Below are positions 6,420-14,693 of a DNA stretch of 27,036 nucleotides, one piece after another (positions within the stretch are counted from its first letter, which is position 1; every line of letters starts with the position of its first letter). The notes under the pieces are model-generated. The model saw nothing but the letters and a program-made list of their open reading frames with translations, made no database searches and was not told the DNA's origin. The position numbers and the translations under genes were made by a program. The stretch is from a virus. The stretch is from the IMG/VR virus record IMGVR_UViG_3300044911_002105, positions 1 through 27,036 of that record; one strand, given 5' to 3'.

Positions 6420-8159
6420 TTACTTGCCCTTGGTCTTGAGTTTACCTGTTCTCTTCAGCCAGTTGTAGAGAGGACGCATGCCTTCCTGATTGTTCTGTCC
6501 GAAGTCTCCCGTTCGTGCCTTCTTCTCGAAAGCAGCCTGTGCCTGTTGCTTCTTCCGCTTGGTTTCGGCGTTCATGTTGTGCATTCCGAATGCACCTTGC
6601 ACCGCTTCCCTAGACTTGCTTCCCGAAGCCATGCCACGGAACTTGCCAAGTGCCTTGTCGCGCTGTGCTGCTAGTCCTGCTGCCTTTGCGGTGTACTTGC
6701 CGCTCTTGCCGATGCGGCTTCCACCAGCCCTGACGGCATCAGCCGATGCTCCACCCTTCATTGCCATCCTTGCGGCAACCTTGGCTTCTTGTTCCGCTGC
6801 TGCTCTCTTGAGTCTGGCGTGCTTCTTTCCCTGCGAACGGGCATCGGTGGGATCCAACACGCTGCTGCGGGAAGCAAGGTCTGCCTTGTATGCTGCCTTG
6901 CGAAGACGCATGAGACGCTTGTAGCCAGCCTCGTCCAACTGCTCGGATTCAAAAACCTTCTTGCCCTTCGCATTTGCCTTCTGCATGGCTCCCTTGAAGA
7001 ATTCCGCGAATGCCTTGTCTGTTGCTGGTGTGGTGGGCTTGCCCTTTTTGAAGAAGCCACGAATTGTCTGCTTTCTTGCTCCACCACGACGAAGACGGCT
7101 TGCAGACAACTTGTTAAGTTCCTTGTCATATGCATCGGCGGTTTCGCGAGAAGCCCTTCCGCTCGTCCCCGCCTCGCGCTGCGCGATTGATCGCGGTGCG
7201 AGGCGGCGAAGCCTACGCAGTCTCTTCACGCCTTCTGCAAGTTCGGTTTCCTCGTCCATCTTTGCCATGTTCCATGAGCGACCGTACATGACCTTCTTCC
7301 AACGCTTGCCGTAACGCTCCTTGAATGCCTTCTTGACCTTGGGGTTCGACGCCCAGTCCTCGGTTCCAGGTGCTGCTACCTCCGCGATTGCGCCAGGGTT
7401 GACCATGTCGGGATCGTACTTCCTTGCCTTGGGCTTCTCGCCAGCATAGGCATCATCCGTCTTGTTCCCGCTTCCAGCCTTCTTCCTTGCCCTCTTGAGA
7501 GCCTTCGCGGCAAGACGCTTCATTGCGTCCTCTATGCTCTCCTTGTGCTTCTTCTCTTCCTCGGTCATGTTCTTGGGGTACGAGTATCCTCCTGCGGAGA
7601 GACCCTTGGTCACGCGCTTGTAGAGCGCGGCAGCATCCTCTTTGCCCTTCTCGGTCGGGACATACTTGCCAGCAGCCCTCTTGACGCGCTTTGCCTTCGC
7701 ATCCCTGTCTGCCTTGGCAAGTTGACGCTTCGATGCCTCGTCCAATGCATCTTCCTTCACGGGTTTCTTCACAGGAACCCACTCTTTGCTTCGCTTGGCA
7801 ACGACCTTGCCGCCCTTGCCGTAGAGTTTGAACTCATCGGATTTCTCTCTTGAGTCTATATCTCTCAAATCTTCATCTGCATGGGATAGTTTGTCCCACG
7901 CTCGTCGGTTTGTGTGGAACTTGATCGCTCCCTTCCTCAACTTCTTCTCCGCCTGATCTCGCTTCTTCTTCATCTCCCTTGCCCGCTCAGGGGTCTGTAA
8001 GTCTTCGGTGATGGAGTTCTCGTTCAACTGGACCTGACCAGCCATCCCCGTGAGGGAGTTGTGGAACTCGTCTGCGATGTTCCTCTCCTCAGGCTGTTCG
8101 CAGAGGTCTCGGACGGTGTTGCAAAGGCTTCGTGTGTTTCTGCTGTTGTGTCTTTCCAT
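6420..8159 (-). CDS. Long basic polyprotein-like internal protein, 579 aa
   Basis: Extremely Lys/Arg/Ala-rich and helical throughout, with no membrane segment. Start at 8159 with AAGGAA upstream. It contains spaced prohead-protease-like sites: DALDE/A (Glu141), GAIAE/V (Glu260), ELAE/G (Glu309) and EQLDE/A (Glu410). After the last two come related segments (VKRLRRLRRLAP and YKRLMRLRKAAY). The Glu410 segment matches the whole neighbouring 141-aa protein. This looks like a string of similar basic modules separated by cleavage sites, which would yield several DNA-binding peptides inside the head. T4 precedent: internal proteins and prohead core proteins are cut by gp21. Polyprotein processing is inference from sequence only. 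Confidence 0.75.
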   Translation of the reverse strand: MERHNSRNTRSLCNTVRDLCEQPEERNIADEFHNSLTGMAGQVQLNENSITEDLQTPERAREMKKKRDQAEKKLRKGAIKFHTNRRAWDKLSHADEDLRDIDSREKSDEFKLYGKGGKVVAKRSKEWVPVKKPVKEDALDEASKRQLAKADRDAKAKRVKRAAGKYVPTEKGKEDAAALYKRVTKGLSAGGYSYPKNMTEEEKKHKESIEDAMKRLAAKALKRARKKAGSGNKTDDAYAGEKPKARKYDPDMVNPGAIAEVAAPGTEDWASNPKVKKAFKERYGKRWKKVMYGRSWNMAKMDEETELAEGVKRLRRLRRLAPRSIAQREAGTSGRASRETADAYDKELNKLSASRLRRGGARKQTIRGFFKKGKPTTPATDKAFAEFFKGAMQKANAKGKKVFESEQLDEAGYKRLMRLRKAAYKADLASRSSVLDPTDARSQGKKHARLKRAAAEQEAKVAARMAMKGGASADAVRAGGSRIGKSGKYTAKAAGLAAQRDKALGKFRGMASGSKSREAVQGAFGMHNMNAETKRKKQQAQAAFEKKARTGDFGQNNQEGMRPLYNWLKRTGKLKTKGK

Positions 8160-8173
8160 GTGTTGTTCCTTGC

Positions 8174-9178
8174 TCAGAAGTTCCGTCCGGTGATCATCGA
8201 ATCCATGTTCGACATTGGGGTTGACATTGCTTTTCCGATCTTCTTCCCGATCAGTCCGATCTGCTTGGCAGACTTCACTATGTTCTTGCCTGTGAAGATC
8301 GATTTGCGCTTTCGCTTTGGCTTGTTGATGTTGAGAAGCCTACCGAAGTTCTCACTCACCTGCTCTGGAAGACCTTGCCATCCGAAAGCGGAGTAGCCAT
8401 GCTTTGCTTTTCTGGCATCGCTCCTTCTCTTCTGCCTAACATTCATTGCCGCAACCTCTCCCTTTCCACCAGAGAGTCGTGCGTTTCGCGCCATCTTCCT
8501 CTTGAAGGAACGCTTCATGAAGTCCGCGACCTCTGGCTTCATGTCGTTGTCGGACTGAATTGCCTTGCGGGTGATTCTCAACCGCTTTGCCTGATAGCCC
8601 TCGTTCACTTTCGCTCCAGTCACCTTGGTTCCATCGGGCATCTTCCAGTATCCCTTCGCAGCCTTTCCTGGCTTGCGTGGAGCGGTAGAGACCCAAACGG
8701 CTCCCTTCTTCTTGGCTTCCTTCACCCTTGCTCTTCCCGCAGCATCGATCCTCTTCCATGCATCCCGCATTTCACCTGTGTAATCCGTGGCTTCCTTGAT
8801 TGGCTTCGGATCGCGGGGAGACTTCTTGCCGTCTTCCCTGCTGCGGATGGACTTGCCGACGAATCTGCTTCTTCCTAGCATCGCAGGAACATTGGCATAG
8901 TAACCGCCTGGATCATTGATGGCATCTCTGACTGACTCAGGATCGGTTCCACCCCTGCGCAGCATTGCAGCCTCTCTGGCTTTCATCCTTGTAGCATACC
9001 TGTCTTCGGCATTCTTGAGCGTAGCGTAGTCCTTGTTCGGATTGATTCCTGCCAGTGCCTTGATAATCTTGGACCGAGTCGCTTCAGCGATCTTGTCCTT
9101 GGAGACGAAGAGACGGGTCTCGGAATCCCTTCCTTCTGGGCTGATGGTCTTGAGGTGGTTTAGGAACAGGTTGTTCAT
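8174..9178 (-). CDS. Basic internal-protein candidate, 334 aa
   Basis: The start overlaps the upstream stop (ATGA at 9175-9178). The protein is Lys/Arg-rich. KDKIAEATRSK near residue 32 and PIKEATDYTG near residue 130 provide IAE/A and IKE/A prohead-protease-like sites. LRRGGTDPESVRDAI (near 74) recurs as LRRGGADPEVVRGHI in the 18447 gene product, so the cargo proteins share small modules. The segment GAVWVSTAPRKPGKAAKGYW (around 165-183) is Trp/Gly-rich and may be a small folded unit. No enzyme motif is visible. A packaged DNA-associated virion protein is inferred from composition, sites and neighbours. Confidence 0.72.
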   Translation of the reverse strand: MNNLFLNHLKTISPEGRDSETRLFVSKDKIAEATRSKIIKALAGINPNKDYATLKNAEDRYATRMKAREAAMLRRGGTDPESVRDAINDPGGYYANVPAMLGRSRFVGKSIRSREDGKKSPRDPKPIKEATDYTGEMRDAWKRIDAAGRARVKEAKKKGAVWVSTAPRKPGKAAKGYWKMPDGTKVTGAKVNEGYQAKRLRITRKAIQSDNDMKPEVADFMKRSFKRKMARNARLSGGKGEVAAMNVRQKRRSDARKAKHGYSAFGWQGLPEQVSENFGRLLNINKPKRKRKSIFTGKNIVKSAKQIGLIGKKIGKAMSTPMSNMDSMITGRNF

Positions 9179-10341
9179 GCTACTCCCTTCGAGCGCAATG
9201 CTGCTTGCTTCTTTGCTTGTGATGCGGCACGGTAGTCAAGGACTTTCTTGGGTATTACATGTTTGGCTCTGTATCCCTTGGTGATCGGACCCATGGAACC
9301 GGTCGCTTGGTGCGGATATGATCTATTTGCCCTTGTATCGTCGATGCGGGGATTCAGTCCTGTCTTGAGTCGTTCCTTCGTGAGTTTCTTGAGCCTCAGT
9401 TTCTGGACTCGTCCATGAGCCTTGATGACCTTTCCGTCCACGGTGGTTCCGGTGCGCTGCACGGCATACTTCCTAGCCTGTGCCTCTGCCTTCCTTGCCC
9501 TTCTCAGTTCCGCTTCGACAGCCTCCATGACGGGCTTCTTCTTGGTCTTGGGAGCAGCAGCGGGCTTCTCGACGGGAGCGAGTTTGTACTTGGGCATCCG
9601 CTTGATCTTGTTCGCATAGAACCGCGACTTCATCAGTTCGTCGAAAGTGAATCCGCCTCCGTGGACTTTGTTGAACTTGCGCTTGCTGATCTCGCCGCGA
9701 TGCACCTTGACGAGAAGATCAAGGGTTCTGTTCTGCTGGCGCTTGGCATCTGCCCTCAACGAGTTCTGCACTTCCCTATGGGCATCTGCGGACGACTGGA
9801 AGCCACCGCCCCATTCCTCGTTCGTCTGCCGCGCAAGTTCTGCCCTCTTCTTGGGATCGGGATGTGCCTTGATGTTGCCCAACTGCTCCTCGGCATCCTT
9901 CTTGTTCTCAAGCCAGGACTTCATTGCCTTCTTGTCGCCCTTCTTGTATGCCTTGCCGATCTCCTTCTTGGAACCCTTGACTGCCTTCTTGAGTTCTCCC
10001 TTGGAGTGGGCATAGGAACCCTCAGCCAACTGACGGTCGTGGTCGAAGATGCCCTCGACATCTTCGCTCATGGCATCGGTTGCCCGCTCTATTCCCTTGA
10101 GGCGGTTCTGGATCTTCTTCTGCGACCTCTTGAAACGCCACCGGCTAACATCGTCGAAATAATTGATTCTTTCGTGCTTGCGTGCTGCATTCACGGCATC
10201 CTTGGAAGCCTTCTTGATGTAGTTCCCATAGGTCTTCTTGCTCAACTCGTTCAACTGACGGTCGTGGTCGAAGATGCCCTCGAGTTGCTCGTTCATGGCA
10301 CGGGCGAGGTAAAGACGCTGCTGGATGTTCGGTGATCTCAT
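9175..10341 (-). CDS. Basic internal-protein candidate with duplicated EGIFDHDRQL motif, 388 aa
   Basis: Start at 10341, with AGGAG upstream and the candidate promoter CATAGATA at 10364-10371. Residues 20-30 and 96-106 repeat EGIFDHDRQL. The first copy continues as NELSKKTYGNYIKKASKDA, a motif I recognise from many T4-like phage virion or prohead proteins (usually LDELSKKTLGSYIKKA). The second continues as AEGSYAHSKGELKKAV, giving a QLAE/G site. KKPVMEAVEAELRRA near residue 270 gives another (VME/A). The rest is basic and helical. The repeat is near-exact at DNA level (10027-10058 and 10252-10283). A packaged core or internal protein is the best reading; no enzymatic domain is seen. Confidence 0.75.
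   Translation of the reverse strand: MRSPNIQQRLYLARAMNEQLEGIFDHDRQLNELSKKTYGNYIKKASKDAVNAARKHERINYFDDVSRWRFKRSQKKIQNRLKGIERATDAMSEDVEGIFDHDRQLAEGSYAHSKGELKKAVKGSKKEIGKAYKKGDKKAMKSWLENKKDAEEQLGNIKAHPDPKKRAELARQTNEEWGGGFQSSADAHREVQNSLRADAKRQQNRTLDLLVKVHRGEISKRKFNKVHGGGFTFDELMKSRFYANKIKRMPKYKLAPVEKPAAAPKTKKKPVMEAVEAELRRARKAEAQARKYAVQRTGTTVDGKVIKAHGRVQKLRLKKLTKERLKTGLNPRIDDTRANRSYPHQATGSMGPITKGYRAKHVIPKKVLDYRAASQAKKQAALRSKGVA
10027..10058. repeat. 32-bp direct repeat, copy 1 (EGIFDHDRQL motif)
   Basis: Identical over 32 bases to 10252-10283, 225 bases apart and in the same frame, inside one gene. It encodes the duplicated EGIFDHDRQL peptide. Near-perfect DNA identity suggests a recent duplication or ongoing exchange. 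Confidence 0.85.
10252..10283. repeat. 32-bp direct repeat, copy 2 (EGIFDHDRQL motif)
   Basis: Second copy of the repeat at 10027-10058, in the first 30 codons of the same gene. Confidence 0.85.
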
Positions 10342-10363
10342 TTCATTCTCCTGTAGTTCCTGA

Positions 10364-10371
10364 TATCTATG
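10364..10371 (-). promoter_or_regulatory. Candidate late promoter (CATAGATA) before the 10341 gene
   Basis: CATAGATA on the minus strand ends 22 bases before the ATG and partly overlaps the TAG stop of the upstream gene. An AGGAG ribosome site follows. Confidence 0.55.
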
Positions 10372-12379
10372 ATTTCCTAGGGTGACGGATCACCAGGTGC
10401 GAGTGCATCGCCGCTCCATGTTCTCCACGGAACCTCTGCGATGCGGGAAGATAGCCAGGCGTTCCCTTGGATCGGGGTATCTTCACCTCGGATGCCCATA
10501 TCTGCTTGTCTGGCACATCATGTGCGGGAACCTCCTTGCCCTGCGAGACATGGAAGACCTTCCCCTTCATCCTCGGATCCTTGCGGATCCTGTTCCATAC
10601 GGAAGCACCGCCCGGACTCTGTAGATCACTGCTCTTCAGGCTTCCATGCTTCCGTGCGAGGTGCTTGTATGCAAGCACGGCAAGGGACTTTCCGATCTTC
10701 TTGCGCGTGTGGTCGCCGTGTATCTGCGTGTGAAGCACGGTATGGGTCTTGTCCTTTCCATGAAGCATGGTGGTCACCTCACCGGCAATGTGGTTCGTCG
10801 CATCATGGACGATGTAGTGGTCTTGGGACATTCCGCCCATGTCGTCGTTCACCTTGTCACTGTGGAGGCTGTATCCCTTGGCAATCCTTCCCGATCTCTT
10901 CGTGTTTCCCTTTGCCGCGATGCGGGAGAAGTCGCGATGGTATCCACCGCTGGGCTTCACCAAGAGGTTTGCCATCTCTATGTCCTCCCGCACGACCTTC
11001 TTCCTTGGCTTTGGCTTCGCATGGAGGACAAGGGTCTTCTCCTGCGCCGAAGGATGCTCCTGCCAGATGTCATCGAAGGAAACCTTGTGCGCGGGATATG
11101 CCTTGTTGTCCCTCTCGTCATGGAACTTGACATGATCCTTCACATCCGGATCCCGCCTCAGCGTGTCCCACAGATGCGCACCGCCGATGCTCTGCCTTGT
11201 GTCGCTCTTGATGGAATGTCCACGCGAGTGGAGGTGCTTGTAGGCAGCAACGGCAAGAGACTTGCCGATCTCCTTGCGCGTGTGGTCGGAATGGACACCG
11301 ACCCAGTCGATCTTCAATCCCTTGCCGATTCCCGGCTTGTGTTCGCCCGTCTTCCTGTCGATCTTTCCTGCGGTGGCATCTATCTCGCCAGCGACATCCT
11401 TGGTCTTCTTGTGGACGATTGTGTACCTGTGGCTCATCACCGTCCTGTCGCCGTTCCATGGAACGGCGATCTTGTGTACATGCATCTCATATCCAGGATG
11501 GATCTCCCCGAGGTTCCTGTGTCCCGCGTATCTATACGATACGCCTTTGACCAAGGGGAAGGACTTCTTCCTGTCGGCATAGGTCTTGGTGTACTTCTGA
11601 TGCAGCATATTCTCCGATGGTTCGATGTATGGATCCACCTCAGGAGCCTCTCCTATGAACTCCATGAAGGAGATGAAGCCCTCCTTGACGGGCTTTCTCA
11701 GCCTGGACTGAGACTTCGCTATCGCCGAGAGGTACTTGTTCTTGTCGGCTGAGGCTGGCATGAGTGCATGGGCAAGTTCCGTGTCCCCGCTGCGGACTGC
11801 CTTCCTCAGGTGTCCTGCCTTGGCGACCGTGAGGTCTCCGCTCTTCAGCCTCTTGAGCAGTTCGTTCCTTTTCAGCGGTCTCTCGTCCCTCTTCTCCCCC
11901 ATCTGCTTGAAGGAGAGTTTCACGGGATGCACCTTGCCGTCCTGGTCTAGCATTCCGCCGTGCTTCCGCACATGACGCTCAAGGCTTCCCTTCAGACCCT
12001 TCTTGCCCATCTGGTCGGATCCAAGACCGACCGTGATGTGGGTGTGACCCTTCTTGGCAAGATGGAGAACCTGATGGAACGGGGTGGAATGCTGCTTTGG
12101 AAGGACTCCGAACCTGATCCCCTTGACCTCCGAGGACAGATGCCTGTGCGATGCCCTGATGACTCCGCGCTTCTGCGCATGGGTGAGGGGGGCATCCTCG
12201 CTCTTCTCCGATGCGCCTATGCCGTGGTAGATGTGGGTGTGTCCCGTGTCCCGTGCATGGACTGCGGCATGACGAGCCATCTCCTCATGACCCACGGTGT
12301 AGGGATTGAAGGCTCCCGTCAGGAGGAATGCCTTCCTGGGCTTCGCTGCCTCCGTGATGATGGGTCGTATCTCTATCAT
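10367..12379 (-). CDS. Multidomain virion protein: nucleotidyltransferase plus two GNAT-like domains
   Basis: 670 aa from the ATG at 12379. MIEIRPIITEAAKP gives a capsid-targeting-like N-terminus with an ITE/A site at residue 10. Residues 17-125 look like an HxGH-family nucleotidyltransferase (NMNAT/cytidylyltransferase fold): GAFNPYTVGH at 22-31, with VGLGSDQ at 117-123. The ISSTxxR signature is not evident. A second targeting-like motif, SFMEFIGEA, lies at 237-245. Residues 295-420 and 505-610 are homologous copies of a GNAT acetyltransferase-like domain: VHSDHTRKEIGKSLAVAAYK at 362-381 and HGDHTRKKIGKSLAVLAYK at 554-572. Both are followed by SD..QS.GG...W. The acetyl-CoA loop is degenerate. 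No convincing ribosome site precedes 12379. An upstream Met at 12427 is possible but has none either. Confidence 0.8.
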   Translation of the reverse strand: MIEIRPIITEAAKPRKAFLLTGAFNPYTVGHEEMARHAAVHARDTGHTHIYHGIGASEKSEDAPLTHAQKRGVIRASHRHLSSEVKGIRFGVLPKQHSTPFHQVLHLAKKGHTHITVGLGSDQMGKKGLKGSLERHVRKHGGMLDQDGKVHPVKLSFKQMGEKRDERPLKRNELLKRLKSGDLTVAKAGHLRKAVRSGDTELAHALMPASADKNKYLSAIAKSQSRLRKPVKEGFISFMEFIGEAPEVDPYIEPSENMLHQKYTKTYADRKKSFPLVKGVSYRYAGHRNLGEIHPGYEMHVHKIAVPWNGDRTVMSHRYTIVHKKTKDVAGEIDATAGKIDRKTGEHKPGIGKGLKIDWVGVHSDHTRKEIGKSLAVAAYKHLHSRGHSIKSDTRQSIGGAHLWDTLRRDPDVKDHVKFHDERDNKAYPAHKVSFDDIWQEHPSAQEKTLVLHAKPKPRKKVVREDIEMANLLVKPSGGYHRDFSRIAAKGNTKRSGRIAKGYSLHSDKVNDDMGGMSQDHYIVHDATNHIAGEVTTMLHGKDKTHTVLHTQIHGDHTRKKIGKSLAVLAYKHLARKHGSLKSSDLQSPGGASVWNRIRKDPRMKGKVFHVSQGKEVPAHDVPDKQIWASEVKIPRSKGTPGYLPASQRFRGEHGAAMHSHLVIRHPRKS

Positions 12380-12452
12380 GCAACTATACCTATTCCCTCT
12401 TGATCCTCGTTCATCGAGGCATACCAATGCTCGGTCACATCGAATCCGCCGA

Positions 12453-13700
12453 TCAAGCCGTCCACGGTCGGATATTGATCGTTTCTTGCTTTGTGCCTTC
12501 CTTGCGGTTCAAGTCCGACCATCCCTTTGCCTCCCTTGCGGTCTTGGCTACATGGAGTTCCCTGTTGTTGTGCCAGTCGTACACCGTCCACCCACGCTTG
12601 CCCTGCCTCTCGACGGAGTGGCTTCCCTTCGTCCATCGACGGCGACCAAGTGCGCGGCTGTGCTGCCACCCATCCTTCGTTTCCCTGTTGTACAAGGACT
12701 CTCGGATCCTGACCTTGGTCTTCAATGCAGTAGAACCTTCATACGAGGAAGGATCGATCATCGGATCCTCATCGTGCATTCTGGCATCCTCGGTTCCAAC
12801 GACATCGACCTTCAGCCTTCTCCTTGCGGACTTCCTGAGGTTTGCAATCGGGAACTTGATGACATGGATGTGTTCGTAGTCGCGCTCATCCACCTCGCGC
12901 TTGCGGCGATTGACCGCATGGGCAGTCTGGTCTTTCCAGTAGTTCACGCCATGATGGTTGGTCACGAATGCATGACCACGGGTATGAAGATCCAACGACG
13001 GGTAGTTGGTGCGTCCCTTCGGACTTCTTGGCTTCAGACCGCCCTTGACGATCTTGGCGGCTCTTGATGCCGTGGTCACATGGTAGACATACTTCTGCTT
13101 CTCTGAGTTTGGCATCTCATGGAAGTCATGTGCATATGACCAGTTCTCAAGCAGATTTCCCTGTCCATCGTGGATCTTGTACTTAGGATATGCCCTGGCG
13201 ATGGTTCTGATTGCGGATGATTGTGGTGACATTCCGCGATGGTCGTATGAGATGATCCCACCGCCACCCTCATGGTGTTCGATGCGCCCTTGCCCTATGA
13301 TATCGTCCTCCCTCACCTTTACTGCTATCTTCTTGTTGACCTTCACTCCCTTGCGCTTGCTACCTCCACCATCAAGGACATCATGATGGGTAGTGTCTCC
13401 GATTGCGGGGTGGGTGATGATTCCATGCTGCTTGTGCATGAAGAGGAGATCCGATGTTCCCTTGCGCCTCTTGCCGAAGACCTTCTCCTTCATGGCTTCG
13501 ATTGCCTTGGATGTTCCGTACCTGACACCGGGGTTGTGACCGATCAACCGCCAGTCCCTATTTCCGCCACGGAGATTCGAGGTGACCTTTGAGTGCAACA
13601 CCTGGTTGAACTTGTCGGCAAACTCAGCCTTCTCCTTGCGAGTGGGCTTCTTCCTTGTGGCAACTGCCGCCTCAGTGATGAACTGCTCGTAGGTCTTCAT
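12453..13700 (-). CDS. Capsid-targeted protein with possible ADP-ribosyltransferase-like domain, 415 aa
   Basis: It begins MKTYEQFITEAAVA; eight of the first eleven residues match T4 IPI/IPIII (MKTYQEFIAEA). This is the clearest capsid-targeting signal in the window, with cleavage expected after Glu10. Residues 203-250 read KYVYHVTTASRAAKIVKGGL...HAFVTNHHGVNYW. The YH(V/G)T, then AxxIxxxGLxP, then strand pattern fits ADP-ribosyltransferase/RNA 2'-phosphotransferase-like folds (His207). T4 packages the ADP-ribosyltransferase Alt the same way, but the catalytic Glu is not located here, so this is a hypothesis. The C-terminus (345-400) has a small Trp-rich unit (WTVYDWHNNRELHVAKTARE). Start overlaps the upstream stop by ATGA. 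Confidence 0.8.
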   Translation of the reverse strand: MKTYEQFITEAAVATRKKPTRKEKAEFADKFNQVLHSKVTSNLRGGNRDWRLIGHNPGVRYGTSKAIEAMKEKVFGKRRKGTSDLLFMHKQHGIITHPAIGDTTHHDVLDGGGSKRKGVKVNKKIAVKVREDDIIGQGRIEHHEGGGGIISYDHRGMSPQSSAIRTIARAYPKYKIHDGQGNLLENWSYAHDFHEMPNSEKQKYVYHVTTASRAAKIVKGGLKPRSPKGRTNYPSLDLHTRGHAFVTNHHGVNYWKDQTAHAVNRRKREVDERDYEHIHVIKFPIANLRKSARRRLKVDVVGTEDARMHDEDPMIDPSSYEGSTALKTKVRIRESLYNRETKDGWQHSRALGRRRWTKGSHSVERQGKRGWTVYDWHNNRELHVAKTAREAKGWSDLNRKEGTKQETINIRPWTA

Positions 13701-14323
13701 CGCTTCTTCTTCCCCTTCAGCACCAATGTCACCCCAACGATTTTCTTTCCTTTTGAACCCTCGCTGCTGCTGGAGCGTATTCCCTTCTTTGCGGCTCGGT
13801 CACGAGTAAAGCCTGGACGAGATGTCCATATGTCTTGGGTCTTCATCTTGGATGCCTGACCGATGATCCGATTGTTGCGAACTACATGGACATGCTTTCT
13901 GGTATCGGGATCCTTCCTGAGCGTGTTCCAGACGGATGCGCCACCAGGACTCTGTTGGGCGTCGCTATGCACATCGACACCCATCCCATGAAGGTGCTTG
14001 TACGCTGCCACGGCAAGCGAGTGACCTATCTTCTTCTTGGTGTGCTTCGGGTGGACGGAAATGCCATGGACTGCAAACCTCTTTGGCGATCCCTCGCCAT
14101 CTATCCTGCCAATCACCTTCTTTGTCTTGTCATGGGTGATGAACATAACATTATCGCCCTCCCTGTGCAACGAATAGTCCTTGTGTATCTTCCCGATGTT
14201 CATGATCTTGTCGTCCCTTTCGGTCCTTTCGGCTTTGAACACACGATTGGCGTGGTGCGCATCGAAGCCACCAGCAACGCCAATCAGATCGATGTCTTCC
14301 CGAAGTTGAGTGTAGGTTTTCAT
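13697..14323 (-). CDS. Capsid-targeted GNAT-like protein, 208 aa
   Basis: N-terminus MKTYTQLREDIDLIG resembles the T4 internal-protein signal, with a less typical LRE/D site. Residues 45-150 match the two GNAT-like domains of the 12379 gene product. The core is SVHPKHTKKKIGHSLAVAAY, then DAQQSPGGASVWNTLRKDPD. The basic tail ends GSKGKKIVGVTLVLKGKKKR. It starts one base after the upstream TGA, with GAGG as ribosome site. If active it would acetylate an amine on a host target at infection. The acceptor is unknown, and the acetyl-CoA-binding signature is weak (TKKKIG rather than RxxGxG/A). Confidence 0.8.
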   Translation of the reverse strand: MKTYTQLREDIDLIGVAGGFDAHHANRVFKAERTERDDKIMNIGKIHKDYSLHREGDNVMFITHDKTKKVIGRIDGEGSPKRFAVHGISVHPKHTKKKIGHSLAVAAYKHLHGMGVDVHSDAQQSPGGASVWNTLRKDPDTRKHVHVVRNNRIIGQASKMKTQDIWTSRPGFTRDRAAKKGIRSSSSEGSKGKKIVGVTLVLKGKKKR

Positions 14324-14324
14324 T

Positions 14325-14693
14325 TCATTCCTCGTAGAACTTTTCGTTGTCTGCTCCGTACATGCGGATCAACCTTCCCGCGACTGCATTTGCCTCGTCC
14401 TCGCACGGAGATCCCGTCTCCCCGTCTAGTTCGTCCCCGTTCTCGTCCTGCATCTGGTGCACCAGTTCATGGGCAATCGAACGGCACACATCGAATGTGG
14501 CTCGGTTGCCTCCCACGACCCGTATGGTCGAGTCGGATGGAGAGTAGGATGCGGTGGTCATGCCTTCCTGACGGGTCGGGACGATCTCCACATTCGGTGC
14601 GTTCCTCAACCCGAGTTTCCTCGAGGCGAACTGCACGAAGTCGTTGATCGTGGCTTCGTTCTGCTCGGAGATGTATTGCCTGTAGGACTTCAT
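14325..14693 (-). CDS. Capsid-targeted zinc metalloprotease-like protein (HELVH), 122 aa
   Basis: MKSYRQYISEQNEATIND: targeting-like N-terminus with a YISE/Q site at residue 10. A compact zincin core follows. HELVH at residues 75-79 is the zinc-binding HExxH. CEDEANAVAGRLIRMYG from residue 97 offers the third ligand (Glu98 or Glu100). VEIVPTRQEGMTTASYSPSD (35-54) and TIRVV (56-60) are the expected strands before the helix. The size is that of a minimal gluzincin-like domain, as seen in other marine T4-like phages. All catalytic residues are present, so activity is plausible; the substrate is unknown. It overlaps the upstream stop by ATGA and is flanked by other targeted proteins. Confidence 0.85.
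   Translation of the reverse strand: MKSYRQYISEQNEATINDFVQFASRKLGLRNAPNVEIVPTRQEGMTTASYSPSDSTIRVVGGNRATFDVCRSIAHELVHQMQDENGDELDGETGSPCEDEANAVAGRLIRMYGADNEKFYEE

Noticed and set aside
9415-10335. Plus-strand open frame (306 codons) opposite the EGIFDHDRQL gene
   Set aside because: Leu/His/Gly-rich shadow of Lys/Glu codons on the other strand; no ribosome site and no domain.
10646-11752. Long plus-strand open frame (368 codons) opposite the 12379 gene
   Set aside because: It lies antisense to a protein with clear nucleotidyltransferase and GNAT-like motifs, has no ribosome site and gives no recognisable domains. GC-rich codon bias creates such shadow frames.
12387-12394. AATAGGTA on the minus strand before the 12379 gene
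   Set aside because: Seven bases from the chosen start with no ribosome site between; it also departs from the motif at the first base. Not counted as a promoter.
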